Below the pieces are notes generated by a model, which worked only from the letters and a program-made list of their open reading frames with translations, searched no databases and was not told the origin of the DNA. A program made the translations under genes and the position numbers. A stretch of 64,000 nucleotides of DNA from Flavobacterium psychrotolerans (GTDB taxonomy: Bacteria; Bacteroidota; Bacteroidia; Flavobacteriales; Flavobacteriaceae). Of this stretch, positions 34,861 through 44,686 are shown piece by piece; the first letter of the stretch is position 1, and each line of letters begins with the position of its first letter. The stretch spans positions 62,001-126,000 of the forward strand of contig NZ_QCZI01000005.1 of assembly GCF_003097635.1 (NCBI RefSeq), in the 5' to 3' direction.

Positions 34861-36954
34861 TTATTTTTGATACTGTTTCTTTTTCAAAATATCCGAAGCC
34901 GTTTGATAATATGAAATTGTTTCATTGATTAAATCCGTTCGTTCCTTAAGCAAGGGTTTTTCTTCGTAGAATAGTTGAAAATCGGCTTCTAATTTTGGAT
35001 TAGGAAGTAACGTCAATTGAAATTGTTTGGCTTGTTGCTTAGGCGAAATGATGGTCAATACATTGTCTTTTATTAATCCCAAATTTTGATAGGTTGCAAT
35101 TAACGCCCTAGGTTTATAATCGGCTTTAAAAACATCCTGCCCAAAGAATTTACTTTGATAATTGAAATTTAACAATCCGAATAAAGTAGGCATGACATCA
35201 ATTTGTGACATTAAGTTGGTGTATCTTTTGGGTTCAATAAATCCAGGACTGTATATCATTGCGGGGATTCTGTATTTATCTAATGGAAGTTCTGTCTTTC
35301 CTGCACTTGAGGCACAATGATCGGCAAGAATCACAAAAACGGTATTTTTAAACCAAGGCTGTTTACTTGCTTTGTCGAAGAATTGCTTCATGGCAAAATC
35401 GGTATATTTTATTCCGCCTTCACGGGACTTAGCGTCGCCGGAAATGTCAATTTTATTATTTGGAAAAGTAAATGGGCGGTGGTTGCTTACCGTCATGATA
35501 TGATTGAAAAACGGTTTGTTTTCCTTGGCCTCATTACCCATTACCGATAAGGCTTTGTTGTACATATCCTCGTCACAAACTCCCCAAATATTTTGAAAGG
35601 TAATTTCATTGGGTTGGAATGATTTTTTATCCACAATGGCATATCCGTTTCCGGTGAAAAAATCTTGCATGTTGTCAAAAAAAGCATCGCCACCGTACAT
35701 GTATTTTACATTGTATCCTTTATTAAGGAATAGGTTTCCTGTAGAAAATTTATTTTTATTGTCCTTTCTTTTCACCACACTTTCTCCTGCGGTTGGCGGC
35801 AAACATAGCGTTACGGCTTCTAAACCCCGAACCGTACGGTTTCCGACGGCATAAAGATTGGTAAACAACAAACTTTTAGTAGCCAAACTGTCTAGGAAAG
35901 GAGTTAGATTTTGCTCATTTCCGTACATTTTCAGGAACTCGGCGCTGTAACTTTCAATGGTAATTAAAACTACATTTTTATGGTTCTCTGCGGCATCACT
36001 TTTTATTTGGCGAAGCGTAGTTTCTCCAGAAAGAGTAGGGATTTGCTGTTTCAATAGCGCATAAGCTTCTTTTTCCGGTAGTGTTTTGTAAAATTTGAAA
36101 TAATCCAGTTCGCTATTCATAAATGCCAAATAGAATTTATAAATGCCGTTGGATTGCAATTCATTGGCAAAAATATTTTGGGAATTTTCTTTGGTTGATA
36201 ATAGCGGAATGGCAAAAAAGGAAAGAAATAACAAACTTAAAAATATTCCGGATATTTTTATTTTTTCAGCCAGGGTAGGGATATTTTCGATATAGTTTTT
36301 AGACCTTTTTACAATTAAAAAGGTTATCAAACCAGCGGCAAGAAATAATCCGGAAAACAATGGAATGACAGGATAGGACTGCATGATATTTCCGATTACC
36401 TCATTGGTATAAACGAGATAATCAACAGCTATAAAATTGTATTTTACACCAAATTCATTCCAGAAAAAGTATTCGCTAATCGCATTTTGTAAAATAAGAA
36501 TAACATACAAGAAGATGACCGAAGTGAAAAGCCAAAACCGAATTTTACTTCTGTATTTTGGCAAAAAAAGCAATAATCCAAATAAAAGGGTTTTTATGCC
36601 GATAAATCCCATGCCGATTTCAGGTAAAACACCACCATATTCGTTAAGAATCGTATTGAAAAAAGAGACATAAATCAATAAAGCCAATAGTAAACCGAAA
36701 ATAATATAACCGTAAGGTTTTAAGAACTTTGAATTGGATATGAAGATAAGATAAAGCCATAGAAAACTGCTGGCCACAATGAAAACAAAAAAATCAGAGA
36801 GTAATCCTATCGCGAAAATTTTCACGGTATCTGTCCAAATAAACGAAGTTTGCGTAATGGGATGGAAAAGCAAGACGAGTCGTAAAATAAAACTTGTAAG
36901 GATGTAAAAAAGAGTAAAATTATAAAATGGAGATATTTTCTTTAAAAAGGACAT
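34861..36954 (-). CDS. LTA synthase family membrane sulfatase
   Basis: A 697-residue protein with five N-terminal transmembrane helices (residues about 10-220) and an extracytoplasmic alkaline-phosphatase-like sulfatase domain (about 300-640). Motifs are VVLITIESYSAEFLKMYG (metal-site Glu), the nucleophile region GNRTVRGLEAVTLCLPPT, PFFNHIMTVSNHRPF and VFVILADHCASSAGK. In Gram-negative bacteria such enzymes transfer phosphoglycerol or phosphoethanolamine from phospholipids to envelope glycans; the acceptor here is unknown. YoaK follows at 5 bp. Confidence 0.9.
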   Translation of the reverse strand: MSFLKKISPFYNFTLFYILTSFILRLVLLFHPITQTSFIWTDTVKIFAIGLLSDFFVFIVASSFLWLYLIFISNSKFLKPYGYIIFGLLLALLIYVSFFNTILNEYGGVLPEIGMGFIGIKTLLFGLLLFLPKYRSKIRFWLFTSVIFLYVILILQNAISEYFFWNEFGVKYNFIAVDYLVYTNEVIGNIMQSYPVIPLFSGLFLAAGLITFLIVKRSKNYIENIPTLAEKIKISGIFLSLLFLSFFAIPLLSTKENSQNIFANELQSNGIYKFYLAFMNSELDYFKFYKTLPEKEAYALLKQQIPTLSGETTLRQIKSDAAENHKNVVLITIESYSAEFLKMYGNEQNLTPFLDSLATKSLLFTNLYAVGNRTVRGLEAVTLCLPPTAGESVVKRKDNKNKFSTGNLFLNKGYNVKYMYGGDAFFDNMQDFFTGNGYAIVDKKSFQPNEITFQNIWGVCDEDMYNKALSVMGNEAKENKPFFNHIMTVSNHRPFTFPNNKIDISGDAKSREGGIKYTDFAMKQFFDKASKQPWFKNTVFVILADHCASSAGKTELPLDKYRIPAMIYSPGFIEPKRYTNLMSQIDVMPTLFGLLNFNYQSKFFGQDVFKADYKPRALIATYQNLGLIKDNVLTIISPKQQAKQFQLTLLPNPKLEADFQLFYEEKPLLKERTDLINETISYYQTASDILKKKQYQK

Positions 36955-36996
36955 AGATTTTTTTTACAAAAATAAGTAATTTGCCATTAACATCTT

Positions 36997-37101
36997 ATGA
37001 ACTGGCTACAGGATTACATTCCTAATTTATTCACAAATTATTCAATTGAAAACAAGATTAATTTTAATGAAGAGTTTTTTGAGTATTATGACCCAGAATG
37101 A
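36997..37101 (+). CDS. Possible 34-residue small ORF
   Basis: An ATG frame of 34 codons (starting MNWLQDYIPNLFTNYSIENK) is open in the gap between the sulfatase and lgt genes, on the opposite strand to both. No clear ribosome site or homologue is visible. It could be a remnant or chance. Confidence 0.2.
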   Translation: MNWLQDYIPNLFTNYSIENKINFNEEFFEYYDPE

Positions 37102-37255
37102 TGTCACAGAAATGATTTATTTGTCCAAATCACGGTGCTCATTGTAACAGAACGGGCATTGTAACACGTGATCTTGCATCGAGCAATTTGTCACAATATA
37201 AAACCACATTGACCGGAATAAGTAATAGTTTATTATTAACATTTAATGAGTTAGC

Positions 37256-37289
37256 CCCCAAATTGTCTTCAATTATGGACAATTTGGGG
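37256..37289. terminator. 12-bp perfect hairpin after lgt
   Basis: CCCCAAATTGTC (37256-37267) and GACAATTTGGGG (37278-37289) pair perfectly around a 10-base loop, 37 bp past the lgt stop. No T run follows on either strand, so it may act as an RNA-stabilising hairpin or factor-dependent terminator. Confidence 0.6.
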
Positions 37290-37326
37290 TCTGATTTATT
37301 TTATGAAATTCAGTGAAATTTTATTC

Positions 37327-38253
37327 TTAAACTTCAATTGTTTTTTTTGCTTTAAACATAAAATAGAAGCCAACAAGAATAAAAGGAATACTCAACCATT
37401 GTCCTGTAGAAAATAGCCCTAAAGTATCTCCAAAACCGCCTTGACTTTCTTTTATATTTTCTACCACAAAACGAACGGACCATAAAAGCACCAGAAACAA
37501 ACCAAAAAGGAATCCTAATTTTTCTTTTACATTTGTTTTCCAGTATAAGAAAAACAAAATGGCAAACACAAAAATGTAGCAAAAGGATTCATACAACTGT
37601 GCGGGATGTTTCGTAGGAACCTGTTGCAAAAGTTCTGAAAATTGAGGATTCGTTGCAATGGCTTGATATGCTTCTTTGGGATTTGCTATTTGGGTTTTTT
37701 CAACAGCTTCTCGGGCACTAAAATGGTCTCGAATAAATTTAATCCCAAAAGCAGATTTTGTTTCTATACCCACGATTTCGGAGTTGAAAAAATTACCAAT
37801 TCGAACGAAAATGGCACCACTTGCTACGGAAATCACCACCCGATCTAATACCCAAAGCAAGGGTCTTTTCATTATCTTTTTGCTAAAATAATACATGGTA
37901 ATAATGATAGCAATGGCTGCTCCATGACTTGCCAATCCTTGAAATCCAGTAAATTCAAAAGTAGGGTCAAATCTAAAAGGTAATAAAATTTCGGCTAGAT
38001 GATTTCGGTAATATTCCCAATCGTAAAAGAAAACATGACCCAATCGAGCACCAAGTAATGTAGCTAATACAGTCCAGATGAATAAGGAATCCAGTTTTTC
38101 TAAGGATTCATTTTCATTTTCAAATATTTTTTTCATGATGTACCAACCCAAACCAAAGGCGATTACAAACATTAAACTGTAATATCGAATTATGAAAAAA
38201 CCTAAATCAATTCCTTCCGAAGGATTCCAAACGATACTTAATTCTGGTGTCAT
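37327..38253 (-). CDS. lgt: Prolipoprotein diacylglyceryl transferase
   Basis: Adds diacylglycerol to the lipobox cysteine, the first step of lipoprotein maturation. The 308-residue protein has seven hydrophobic segments. It carries the Lgt signature FVRIGNFFNSEIVG, preceded by GARLGHVFFYDWEYY and GLASHGAAI and followed by PTKHPAQLYESFCYI near residue 210. The insertion between the signature and the HPAQLYE motif (about 40 residues, RDHFSAREAVEKTQIANPKE) is typical of Bacteroidota. It is the last gene of a leftward set cysS-yidD-lgt, 64 bp after yidD. Confidence 0.96.
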   Translation of the reverse strand: MTPELSIVWNPSEGIDLGFFIIRYYSLMFVIAFGLGWYIMKKIFENENESLEKLDSLFIWTVLATLLGARLGHVFFYDWEYYRNHLAEILLPFRFDPTFEFTGFQGLASHGAAIAIIITMYYFSKKIMKRPLLWVLDRVVISVASGAIFVRIGNFFNSEIVGIETKSAFGIKFIRDHFSAREAVEKTQIANPKEAYQAIATNPQFSELLQQVPTKHPAQLYESFCYIFVFAILFFLYWKTNVKEKLGFLFGLFLVLLWSVRFVVENIKESQGGFGDTLGLFSTGQWLSIPFILVGFYFMFKAKKTIEV

Positions 38254-38317
38254 TTATTTTGTCTTAATTGTTAATGGTAAAAATAAAGATTTAAAATAAA
38301 TTTAAACCTACTATTCG

Positions 38318-38569
38318 TTAATGTTTATGAAAGCATTTTTTTTCAGGAACGGGATCGTATCCACTTTTTCCCCAAGGATGGCAGCTCAAAATCCTTCTTG
38401 CCGCTAAAAAACTCCCGTAAAATAATCCGTGAGTTTTGAGTGATTCAATGGCATAATTGGAACAGGTTGGTTCAAACCGACATGCTGCCGGAGTGAATGG
38501 AGATATGGCGACCTGATACAATCGTACTAAAAATAGAAAGGGTAATATGAGTATTTTTTTTAGACTCAA
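38318..38569 (-). CDS. yidD: Membrane protein insertion efficiency factor YidD
   Basis: Small amphipathic protein that assists YidC in inserting membrane proteins. The 83 residues carry the whole family pattern: [35 protein letters not shown] and [19 protein letters not shown], with three conserved cysteines. It starts 2 bp after the cysS stop and is probably co-transcribed with it. No rpmH or rnpA is adjacent, unlike in many other bacteria. Confidence 0.95.
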   Translation of the reverse strand: MSLKKILILPFLFLVRLYQVAISPFTPAACRFEPTCSNYAIESLKTHGLFYGSFLAARRILSCHPWGKSGYDPVPEKKCFHKH

Positions 38570-38571
38570 TT

Positions 38572-40050
38572 TTATAAAGTAAAAGTAGTTCCGTCTTTTC
38601 CATCTTTCAACTGAATTCCTAAGTTGACTAATTGGTCGCGAATTTGATCGGACATTGCAAAATCTTTATTTGACCGGGCTTGTTTGCGCATTTCAATAAG
38701 CATTTCGACAACACCTTCCAATTTTACATTGGAATCATTTGACGTTTTTCCATCTTCAAGAGCCAAAACATCAAATACAAACGCTTGCATCGTTTTTGCA
38801 AGTTCAGCTAAATCCGTTGCTGTTAAAGTCGCGGAATTGTCTTTCAATAGGTTAACAAAACGGACGCCTTCAAACAATTGGGCAATTAGAATAGGAGAAT
38901 TAAAGTCGTCATTCATAGCTTCATAACACTCTTTTTTCCATGAAATAATGTCTAAAGTAGAGGTGGAGCTTGCTGTTAGTTCCTTCAGGTTTTGCATGGC
39001 TTCCATCAATCGATTGTATCCTTTTTCAGCGGCAACAATGGCATCGTCCGAAAAATCGAGAATGCTTCTGTAATGTGCCTGCATCATAAAGAACCGGGCT
39101 ACACTAGGAGAAAATGCTTTGCTCAAAAAGTCACTTCCGCCAGTAATAATTTCTCTCGGTAAGATGTTATTTCCAGTAGATTTAGCCATTTTTTTGCCGT
39201 TTAGCGTTAGCATATTGGCATGCATCCAGTAATTAACCGGCGTTTGACCTGTACATGCTTCGTTTTGGGCAATTTCACATTCATGATGCGGGAATTTTAA
39301 ATCCATTCCACCACCGTGAATATCAAAATGATTACCTAAATATTTGGTACTCATGGCTGTACATTCAAGATGCCATCCTGGGAATCCATCGCTCCAAGGC
39401 GAAGGCCAACGCATAATATGCTGGGGTTCGGCTTTTTTCCAAAGTGCAAAATCCTGTGGGTTTCTTTTATCCGATTGTCCATCTAGGTCACGCGTGTTGG
39501 TGAGCATATCTTCGATATTTCTACCGCTTAATTTCCCGTAATGATTGGTCTCATTGAATTTTACGACATCAAAATAAACCGATCCATTGGCTTCATACCC
39601 AATTCCGGTCGCAATAATTTTCTTGATGATTTCAATTTGCTCGATGATATGTCCCGTCGCTGTAGGCTCTATACTTGGAGGCAAAAAATTAAATTCATTC
39701 AGAATGTCATGAAAATCGACGGTGTAACGCTGTACAACTTCCATAGGTTCCAATTGTTCCAAGCGTGCTTTTTTGGCAATTTTATCTTCACCCTCATCTA
39801 CATCATCCACGATATGACCCACATCAGTAATATTTCGCACATAGCGCACTTTATAGCCCAAATGCAATAAATATCTGAAAATCATGTCAAATGACATAAA
39901 AGTTCTCACGTTACCCAAATGGACATTGCTATAAACGGTTGGTCCGCATACATACATTCCCACATTTCCTTCGTGAATGGGTACAAATACTTCTTTATCT
40001 CCAGAAAGGGAATTGTATATTTTGAGCGTATTATTTTTATATAGAGGCAT
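38572..40050 (-). CDS. cysS: Cysteine--tRNA ligase
   Basis: Charges tRNA-Cys. The 492-residue class I synthetase has [20 protein letters not shown] (HIGH motif HLGN and first zinc Cys), [12 protein letters not shown] and [11 protein letters not shown] (remaining zinc ligands), and the KMSKS loop [11 protein letters not shown]. The C-terminal tRNA-binding domain ends [13 protein letters not shown], a usual end for the family. It stands between folE (51 bp upstream) and yidD (2 bp downstream), all leftward. Confidence 0.97.
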   Translation of the reverse strand: MPLYKNNTLKIYNSLSGDKEVFVPIHEGNVGMYVCGPTVYSNVHLGNVRTFMSFDMIFRYLLHLGYKVRYVRNITDVGHIVDDVDEGEDKIAKKARLEQLEPMEVVQRYTVDFHDILNEFNFLPPSIEPTATGHIIEQIEIIKKIIATGIGYEANGSVYFDVVKFNETNHYGKLSGRNIEDMLTNTRDLDGQSDKRNPQDFALWKKAEPQHIMRWPSPWSDGFPGWHLECTAMSTKYLGNHFDIHGGGMDLKFPHHECEIAQNEACTGQTPVNYWMHANMLTLNGKKMAKSTGNNILPREIITGGSDFLSKAFSPSVARFFMMQAHYRSILDFSDDAIVAAEKGYNRLMEAMQNLKELTASSTSTLDIISWKKECYEAMNDDFNSPILIAQLFEGVRFVNLLKDNSATLTATDLAELAKTMQAFVFDVLALEDGKTSNDSNVKLEGVVEMLIEMRKQARSNKDFAMSDQIRDQLVNLGIQLKDGKDGTTFTL

Positions 40051-40101
40051 TCTATTTTGTGGATTTGTTAATTTGGTATATCGTTGGAGCGATAAACGGT
40101 A

Positions 40102-40773
40102 TTAAAATTTTGTTTCAAGCTTTAAATAGTCCAAAAATTCCCTACGGGTTTGTTCTTCCTTGAATTTTCCACCAAACTCTGATGTAACCGTACTGCTTTC
40201 TATATCACAAATTCCTCTGGAATTCACGCATAAATGTTTCGCATCGATTACACAAGCAACATCTTGGGTATTTAATGCTTTTTGTAATTCCTGAACAATT
40301 TGCATGGTTAAGCGTTCTTGAACTTGAGGTCTTTTAGAAAAATAATCTACAATTCGATTCATTTTAGAAAGGCCAATAACTTTACCACTTGAAATATAAG
40401 CCACATGGGCACGCCCGATGATTGGCAGAAGATGATGTTCACAAGTAGAATAAAGCGTGATGTTTTTTTCCACTAGCATTTCTCCATATTTGTAATTGTT
40501 TTCAAAAGTAGAAGACTTCGGTTTTTTTGCCGGATTCAAACCTCCAAAAAGCTCATTTACAAACATTTTAGCTACTCGATTTGGAGTTCCTTTCATGCTA
40601 TCGTCAGTCAAATCCATCCCTAGAGTTTTTAGGATATTTTCGACGTCTTTTTTTATCAGCTCAATTTTTTGATCATCCGTCAAGTCAAAGGCATCGTTTC
40701 TTATAGGATTATTTGCAGATGTTGTTATATGATTGTCTCCAATTTCGTCTTGAAAATCTTCGTTATTTGTCAT
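40102..40773 (-). CDS. folE: GTP cyclohydrolase I
   Basis: Converts GTP to dihydroneopterin triphosphate at the start of folate and pterin synthesis. The core contains RVAKMFVNELFGGL, ITLYSTCEHHLLPIIGRAHVAYIS (zinc Cys and His), GLSKMNRIVDYFSKRPQVQERLT and DVACVIDAKHLCVNSRGI (second zinc Cys). An acidic N-terminal tail of about 30 residues precedes the conserved part. At 223 residues the length is normal. It is transcribed toward cysS with a 51-bp gap. Confidence 0.96.
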   Translation of the reverse strand: MTNNEDFQDEIGDNHITTSANNPIRNDAFDLTDDQKIELIKKDVENILKTLGMDLTDDSMKGTPNRVAKMFVNELFGGLNPAKKPKSSTFENNYKYGEMLVEKNITLYSTCEHHLLPIIGRAHVAYISSGKVIGLSKMNRIVDYFSKRPQVQERLTMQIVQELQKALNTQDVACVIDAKHLCVNSRGICDIESSTVTSEFGGKFKEEQTRREFLDYLKLETKF

Positions 40774-40995
40774 TAATTCTGTATTTTTTTAAGGAGACAA
40801 AGATAATTAATTAAAATCAAAGAATTTCTATACCAGTTCAATATAATGTTTCAATATATTCACACCAAATGCCCCGCATTTATTGGAATTGAAATAATAT
40901 CTAATTTTTAATATCTAACATTTCCTAACATTTTCGCCTTGGAAAATTGTTCCAAAAGACTCATAGACATAGTTATTTAAAAAGTTCAAATAATC

Positions 40996-42165
40996 TTAAA
41001 AAGTCCCTTCAGAGCCACCGCCACTATAACCTCCACCACCAAATTCCATTGGAGATGTTTCTGTTTCTACTTCTGGTTTAATTCCAAATTGAGCCGTTAC
41101 CATTAGCAATTCTGTATTAAAAAGTGAATTCGAATTGGAGAAACGGTCAGGAAGAAATGTTATTTCATTTTCTTTGTGTTTTATTCTTTGTATTGAAAAA
41201 TATGCAAACGCAAAGAGAATTAATCCTCCAACTGTAAGTGCCACTTCAACAGGTAGAATATGATAGTAATACCTGATGGTATAAATGGAAAATCCAAGTG
41301 CCAGAAAACCAATCCAAAGCATTTGTTTCTCTTTTATGTATAATGAATAAATCAAGTAGAAAACTGGAATTATAAAGGAGAATGTGTAGAAAAAATAGGC
41401 AAAAGGAATTTCTTGTGTTGCTGGAATGGAATTATTTAAAAGCAAAATCGAGAGTTCTCTCACCACCAAATAATTTCCCGAGAGATAAAATAAAATCAGG
41501 CTAAAACCATTTGCCAATTGTATTCCCTTTGAATAATAAGGAAACTTTAGTCTTGGAAGGGCTTTTTCGGAAAGGAAATACAGCAATACTGAAAACACTA
41601 TCATCACAAATGGCAAGATTGATTTTCCGAGGGTTCCCAATTCAAACATCAAATATGCCACACTGCCTGTAATACCAATGCAAGCCAGCAATGCCGATGA
41701 TAAATGAAGATACCTCAAGTAACTGATTGTTGAGACTATTGCAATTGTGATGAATACCGCTAAATAATTTTCGTTTGTTGAAATCCCAATTGCTACAAAA
41801 AATAGCATTTGTGCTCCTAACAAAAAAGCATCGTCTAAACCATAGCCTAATTGTTTGTTTTGTCGTGACATAAATTCTAATCCGGCTATTCCAATGAAGG
41901 AAAAGCAGTAGATTAAAATTTTATAAGTGTCTTGGCCGAAACTAATCGCAAATAATGATATCATACCACAGATGGAGGAATATAGTAAGCATCCGAGTAA
42001 GAAGAGTCCAAACCGAATTAATAAATTGTTTTGACTATTGAGAGTAGGCAAATTGTCTGTTATGGTTTTGCATTGAGCGGAGTCAATGAAACCCGATTTC
42101 TTTAAGTTATTGGCTTCTTCTACTAAATATGTATTGTCTAATAAGGTTTTATCGTAGGCTATCAT
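40996..42165 (-). CDS. Polytopic membrane protein with Gly/Ser-rich tail (DUF2157-related)
   Basis: A 389-residue protein with a cytoplasmic helical N-terminus (about 1-45, NNLKKSGFIDSAQCKTITDNL), about eleven hydrophobic helices and an unusual tail EFGGGGYSGGGSEGTF. The N-terminal pattern (L...G.Is..q...i) is like DUF2157 membrane proteins. No transporter or enzyme motif is visible. Its start overlaps the upstream paralogue-like gene at 42162 by 4 bp, so the two form a coupled pair, probably parts of one membrane complex. Confidence 0.7.
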   Translation of the reverse strand: MIAYDKTLLDNTYLVEEANNLKKSGFIDSAQCKTITDNLPTLNSQNNLLIRFGLFLLGCLLYSSICGMISLFAISFGQDTYKILIYCFSFIGIAGLEFMSRQNKQLGYGLDDAFLLGAQMLFFVAIGISTNENYLAVFITIAIVSTISYLRYLHLSSALLACIGITGSVAYLMFELGTLGKSILPFVMIVFSVLLYFLSEKALPRLKFPYYSKGIQLANGFSLILFYLSGNYLVVRELSILLLNNSIPATQEIPFAYFFYTFSFIIPVFYLIYSLYIKEKQMLWIGFLALGFSIYTIRYYYHILPVEVALTVGGLILFAFAYFSIQRIKHKENEITFLPDRFSNSNSLFNTELLMVTAQFGIKPEVETETSPMEFGGGGYSGGGSEGTF

Positions 42166-43139
42166 CCTGCTGTATTGTGGTTGAAATTTTTAATCAGTTT
42201 TATAAATAATACAATAGAAAGTCCAAAATATACGGGGGGCAATATTGTAATGAAGGAAAATAGATCTAAAAAGGCAATAGTCTTAAAAATCAATATGGTA
42301 AATCCAATAAAAGCGTAAATAGCATTAAATACAAATACGGAGACCGATGGAATTTTATAGCTTATTTTGTAAAAGTAAAAGGCTGAAAACACCAAAAGGA
42401 TTGCAAATACAAACCAATAATCATCAAACAAATTAGTTATGCAAGCAATAGAAATTAGATGTAACGAAAAAGTAAAAAAGATTAAATTGAAATGTTTTTT
42501 CAGATTGATTTTAGCACTGTATATTGTCCAAATTACAAGTGCAATACCTAGAAGAATACCGGAATAACTTAGTGAAGTTGTCGCATAAGTTTCATTGTTT
42601 AGGAGTGCTTGCGGACTTACCGATAATCCTACAAATGCCGCTAATCCGGTAATGGCTATCGATAAGACACTTTTATTGTCAAAATAATAGGCGCAAAAAA
42701 AGCCAATTAGCGTTGGTATTAAGGTCGCTAAACCATAATCCGCCCCGAAAGGATGGTACTGGTATTGCAAATAACCAATAAAAGTACAGCTTAGAATGTT
42801 GGCAGTTAAGAGTAGATAATCGAATAGGAGGGTAGCAAAAGTGGTTTCTTCTTTTTTGAATCCATTGGATTTTTTGAAACAAAAATAAAAGCAAATTAAT
42901 GTGACAGTCAGCAACAAGGAAAGAATTGCCATATGTCCAATACTGTCAATATTTTGATAAATTAAAATCCCAATTCCAGTTGTAAATGATAGTATTGAAA
43001 GGTACAGCAAAAAACGCAATTCCGAGTAAAGTGAAAAGATATTCAAATTCCGATAAGCAGTAATTTGCTTAAATTGCTCTTCGGAAATAAAGTTTTTTTT
43101 CAAAAGGGTTTGTGTAGCTTCTAATTCAAATTTTTCCAT
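42162..43139 (-). CDS. DUF2157-type polytopic membrane protein
   Basis: A 325-residue protein. Residues 1-40 form a charged helical region (ATQTLLKKNFISEEQFKQITAYRN). About ten transmembrane helices follow, beginning FLLYLSILSFTTGIGILIYQNI. This is the layout of DUF2157 proteins, whose function is unknown. It overlaps the downstream related gene by 4 bp. Both are downstream of no clear operon partner; argH lies convergent to nothing here, being 124 bp upstream on the same strand behind a terminator. Confidence 0.75.
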   Translation of the reverse strand: MEKFELEATQTLLKKNFISEEQFKQITAYRNLNIFSLYSELRFLLYLSILSFTTGIGILIYQNIDSIGHMAILSLLLTVTLICFYFCFKKSNGFKKEETTFATLLFDYLLLTANILSCTFIGYLQYQYHPFGADYGLATLIPTLIGFFCAYYFDNKSVLSIAITGLAAFVGLSVSPQALLNNETYATTSLSYSGILLGIALVIWTIYSAKINLKKHFNLIFFTFSLHLISIACITNLFDDYWFVFAILLVFSAFYFYKISYKIPSVSVFVFNAIYAFIGFTILIFKTIAFLDLFSFITILPPVYFGLSIVLFIKLIKNFNHNTAG

Positions 43140-43222
43140 TCTATTGTTTCTAGATAAGTAAATCTCAAATGTATGGTTTTTGTATTCGTATTTATGGTTT
43201 TAGTTTTAAAAATAATCTGTTG

Positions 43223-43257
43223 CAAAAAAAATGCGCTTGGTTGGACAGCGCATTTTT
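43223..43257 (-). terminator. Rho-independent terminator of the arginine operon
   Basis: AAATGCGCT (43229-43237) and AGCGCATTT (43247-43255) form a perfect 9-bp stem with a 9-base loop; a T run follows on the minus strand, 6 bp past the argH stop. T residues on the plus side make it potentially bidirectional. Confidence 0.85.
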
Positions 43258-43262
43258 TTGAA

Positions 43263-44543
43263 TTAATAGGAACTTTTCATTTTCTCTTTGATTTCCTTCA
43301 AACAAAGGTTGTTGATGCTTCCTTCATGGGTGTGTTTGGTTTCTTTTGGTGATTGAAAAGTGCCATTTTCCAGTTGTTCTGCAACAGCTTTGTAGGCATC
43401 TCTAAATGGCATTCCAGCTACTACCATTTCGTTTAAAGTATCGACTGTAAACAAGTAATCGTATTTTTTATCGGCAAGAATATTGTCTTTTACCTTAATG
43501 TCTTTTATTGAAAAAATCGCAATATCCAAACAGGCTTTCAGGTTTTGAATGGCTGGAAACAAACCTTCTTTAAGCAATTGAAAATCCCTGTGGTAACCAC
43601 TTGGAAGATTATTAGTAATCAAAGTAATTTCATAAGGCAAGGCCTGTATTTTGTTGCATTTACCGCGAATCAATTCAAAAACATCCGGATTTTTCTTGTG
43701 TGGCATAATGCTAGATCCCGTTGTAAGATGAGCGGGTAAACTGATAAAATCAAAATTTTGACTCATATACAAACACACATCCATAGAAAATTTAGATAGG
43801 GTAGAAGCCACGCTACTCATTGCATACGCTACTGTTTTTTCTGATTTTCCACGGCTCATTTGTGCGGCAACCGAATTGAATTTTAAGGTTTCAAATCCCA
43901 ATTCTTGTGTGGTGAATGTTCTGTTGATGGGAAATGAACTTCCGTAACCCGCAGCAGAACCCAATGGATTTTGATCCACGATTTTCAAGGCAGCATTCAA
44001 CATCGTAATATCGTCAATCAAGGTTTCGGCGTAAGCGGAAAACCACATTCCGAAGGATGACGGCATCGCAATTTGCAAATGTGTATATCCTGGCAACAAC
44101 ACGTTTTGGTGTTTTTCGGCAGATTCCATCAACAAATCGAACAAGGTTTTTACTTGTGATTTGAATTCGGTTACCACGTCTTTTAGATACAAATTCACGT
44201 CAACCAAAACTTGGTCATTACGAGAACGAGCGGTGTGAATTTTTTTTCCGGGATCGCCTAACTTTATCGTTAGCAGATATTCAATTTTGGAATGCACGTC
44301 TTCAAAACTATCTTCGATTTCGAAATCTCCTTTTTCGACATCAACAATAATATCTTCCAAAGCTAGGACTAAAGAATCTGTTTCGGAGGCTGTCATAAGG
44401 CCTATTTGTCTCAACATTTTTGCGTGAGCGATAGATCCTAGAGCGTCATATTTGGCAAGAACTAAATCCAATTCACGGTCGTTTCCAACGGTGAAATGTT
44501 CTATTTGTTTATCTGTTGGTATTCCTTTTTCCCAAAGTTTCAT
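43263..44543 (-). CDS. argH: Argininosuccinate lyase
   Basis: Splits argininosuccinate into arginine and fumarate, the last step of the pathway. The 426-residue fumarase-superfamily enzyme has EDVHSKIEYLL, the TARSRNDQVLVD motif, LPGYTHLQIAMPSSF and the catalytic serine loop GSSIMPHKKNPD. It is about 30-40 residues shorter at the C-terminus than E. coli ArgH, which is usual in this phylum. It is the last gene of the leftward operon and is separated from argE by a structured repeat, then followed by a strong terminator. Confidence 0.97.
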   Translation of the reverse strand: MKLWEKGIPTDKQIEHFTVGNDRELDLVLAKYDALGSIAHAKMLRQIGLMTASETDSLVLALEDIIVDVEKGDFEIEDSFEDVHSKIEYLLTIKLGDPGKKIHTARSRNDQVLVDVNLYLKDVVTEFKSQVKTLFDLLMESAEKHQNVLLPGYTHLQIAMPSSFGMWFSAYAETLIDDITMLNAALKIVDQNPLGSAAGYGSSFPINRTFTTQELGFETLKFNSVAAQMSRGKSEKTVAYAMSSVASTLSKFSMDVCLYMSQNFDFISLPAHLTTGSSIMPHKKNPDVFELIRGKCNKIQALPYEITLITNNLPSGYHRDFQLLKEGLFPAIQNLKACLDIAIFSIKDIKVKDNILADKKYDYLFTVDTLNEMVVAGMPFRDAYKAVAEQLENGTFQSPKETKHTHEGSINNLCLKEIKEKMKSSY

Positions 44544-44607
44544 AATTGGATTATTAGATTTTTAGAATGTTAGATTTTTAGATCTATCCTTTATTGTTGT
44601 GCATTTT

Positions 44608-44686
44608 TAGCCCCGATAGCAGTGGAAATCCTTTATATTTTTTCTTTAAAAATATAAAGATTGTAATGTATAGCGGGATTAGCTCC
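44608..44686. repeat. Structured repeat element between argE and argH
   Basis: The element starts at the argE stop codon (minus strand TAGGAGCTAATCCCGC) and ends with GCTATCGGGGCTA. Its centre is a perfect 12-bp hairpin, CTTTATATTTTT and AAAAATATAAAG around a 5-base loop, and the outer CCCG/CGGG and TAGC/GCTA segments can also pair. From memory, elements with these ends are dispersed in flavobacterial genomes right behind stop codons. Confidence 0.6.

Larger units (their letters stand above)
36955..37326. other. Intergenic region between lgt and the sulfatase gene
   Basis: 372 bp holding the upstream region of the leftward sulfatase gene, a doubtful small ORF and a strong hairpin at 37256-37289 just past lgt. 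Nothing else stands out. Confidence 0.5.
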
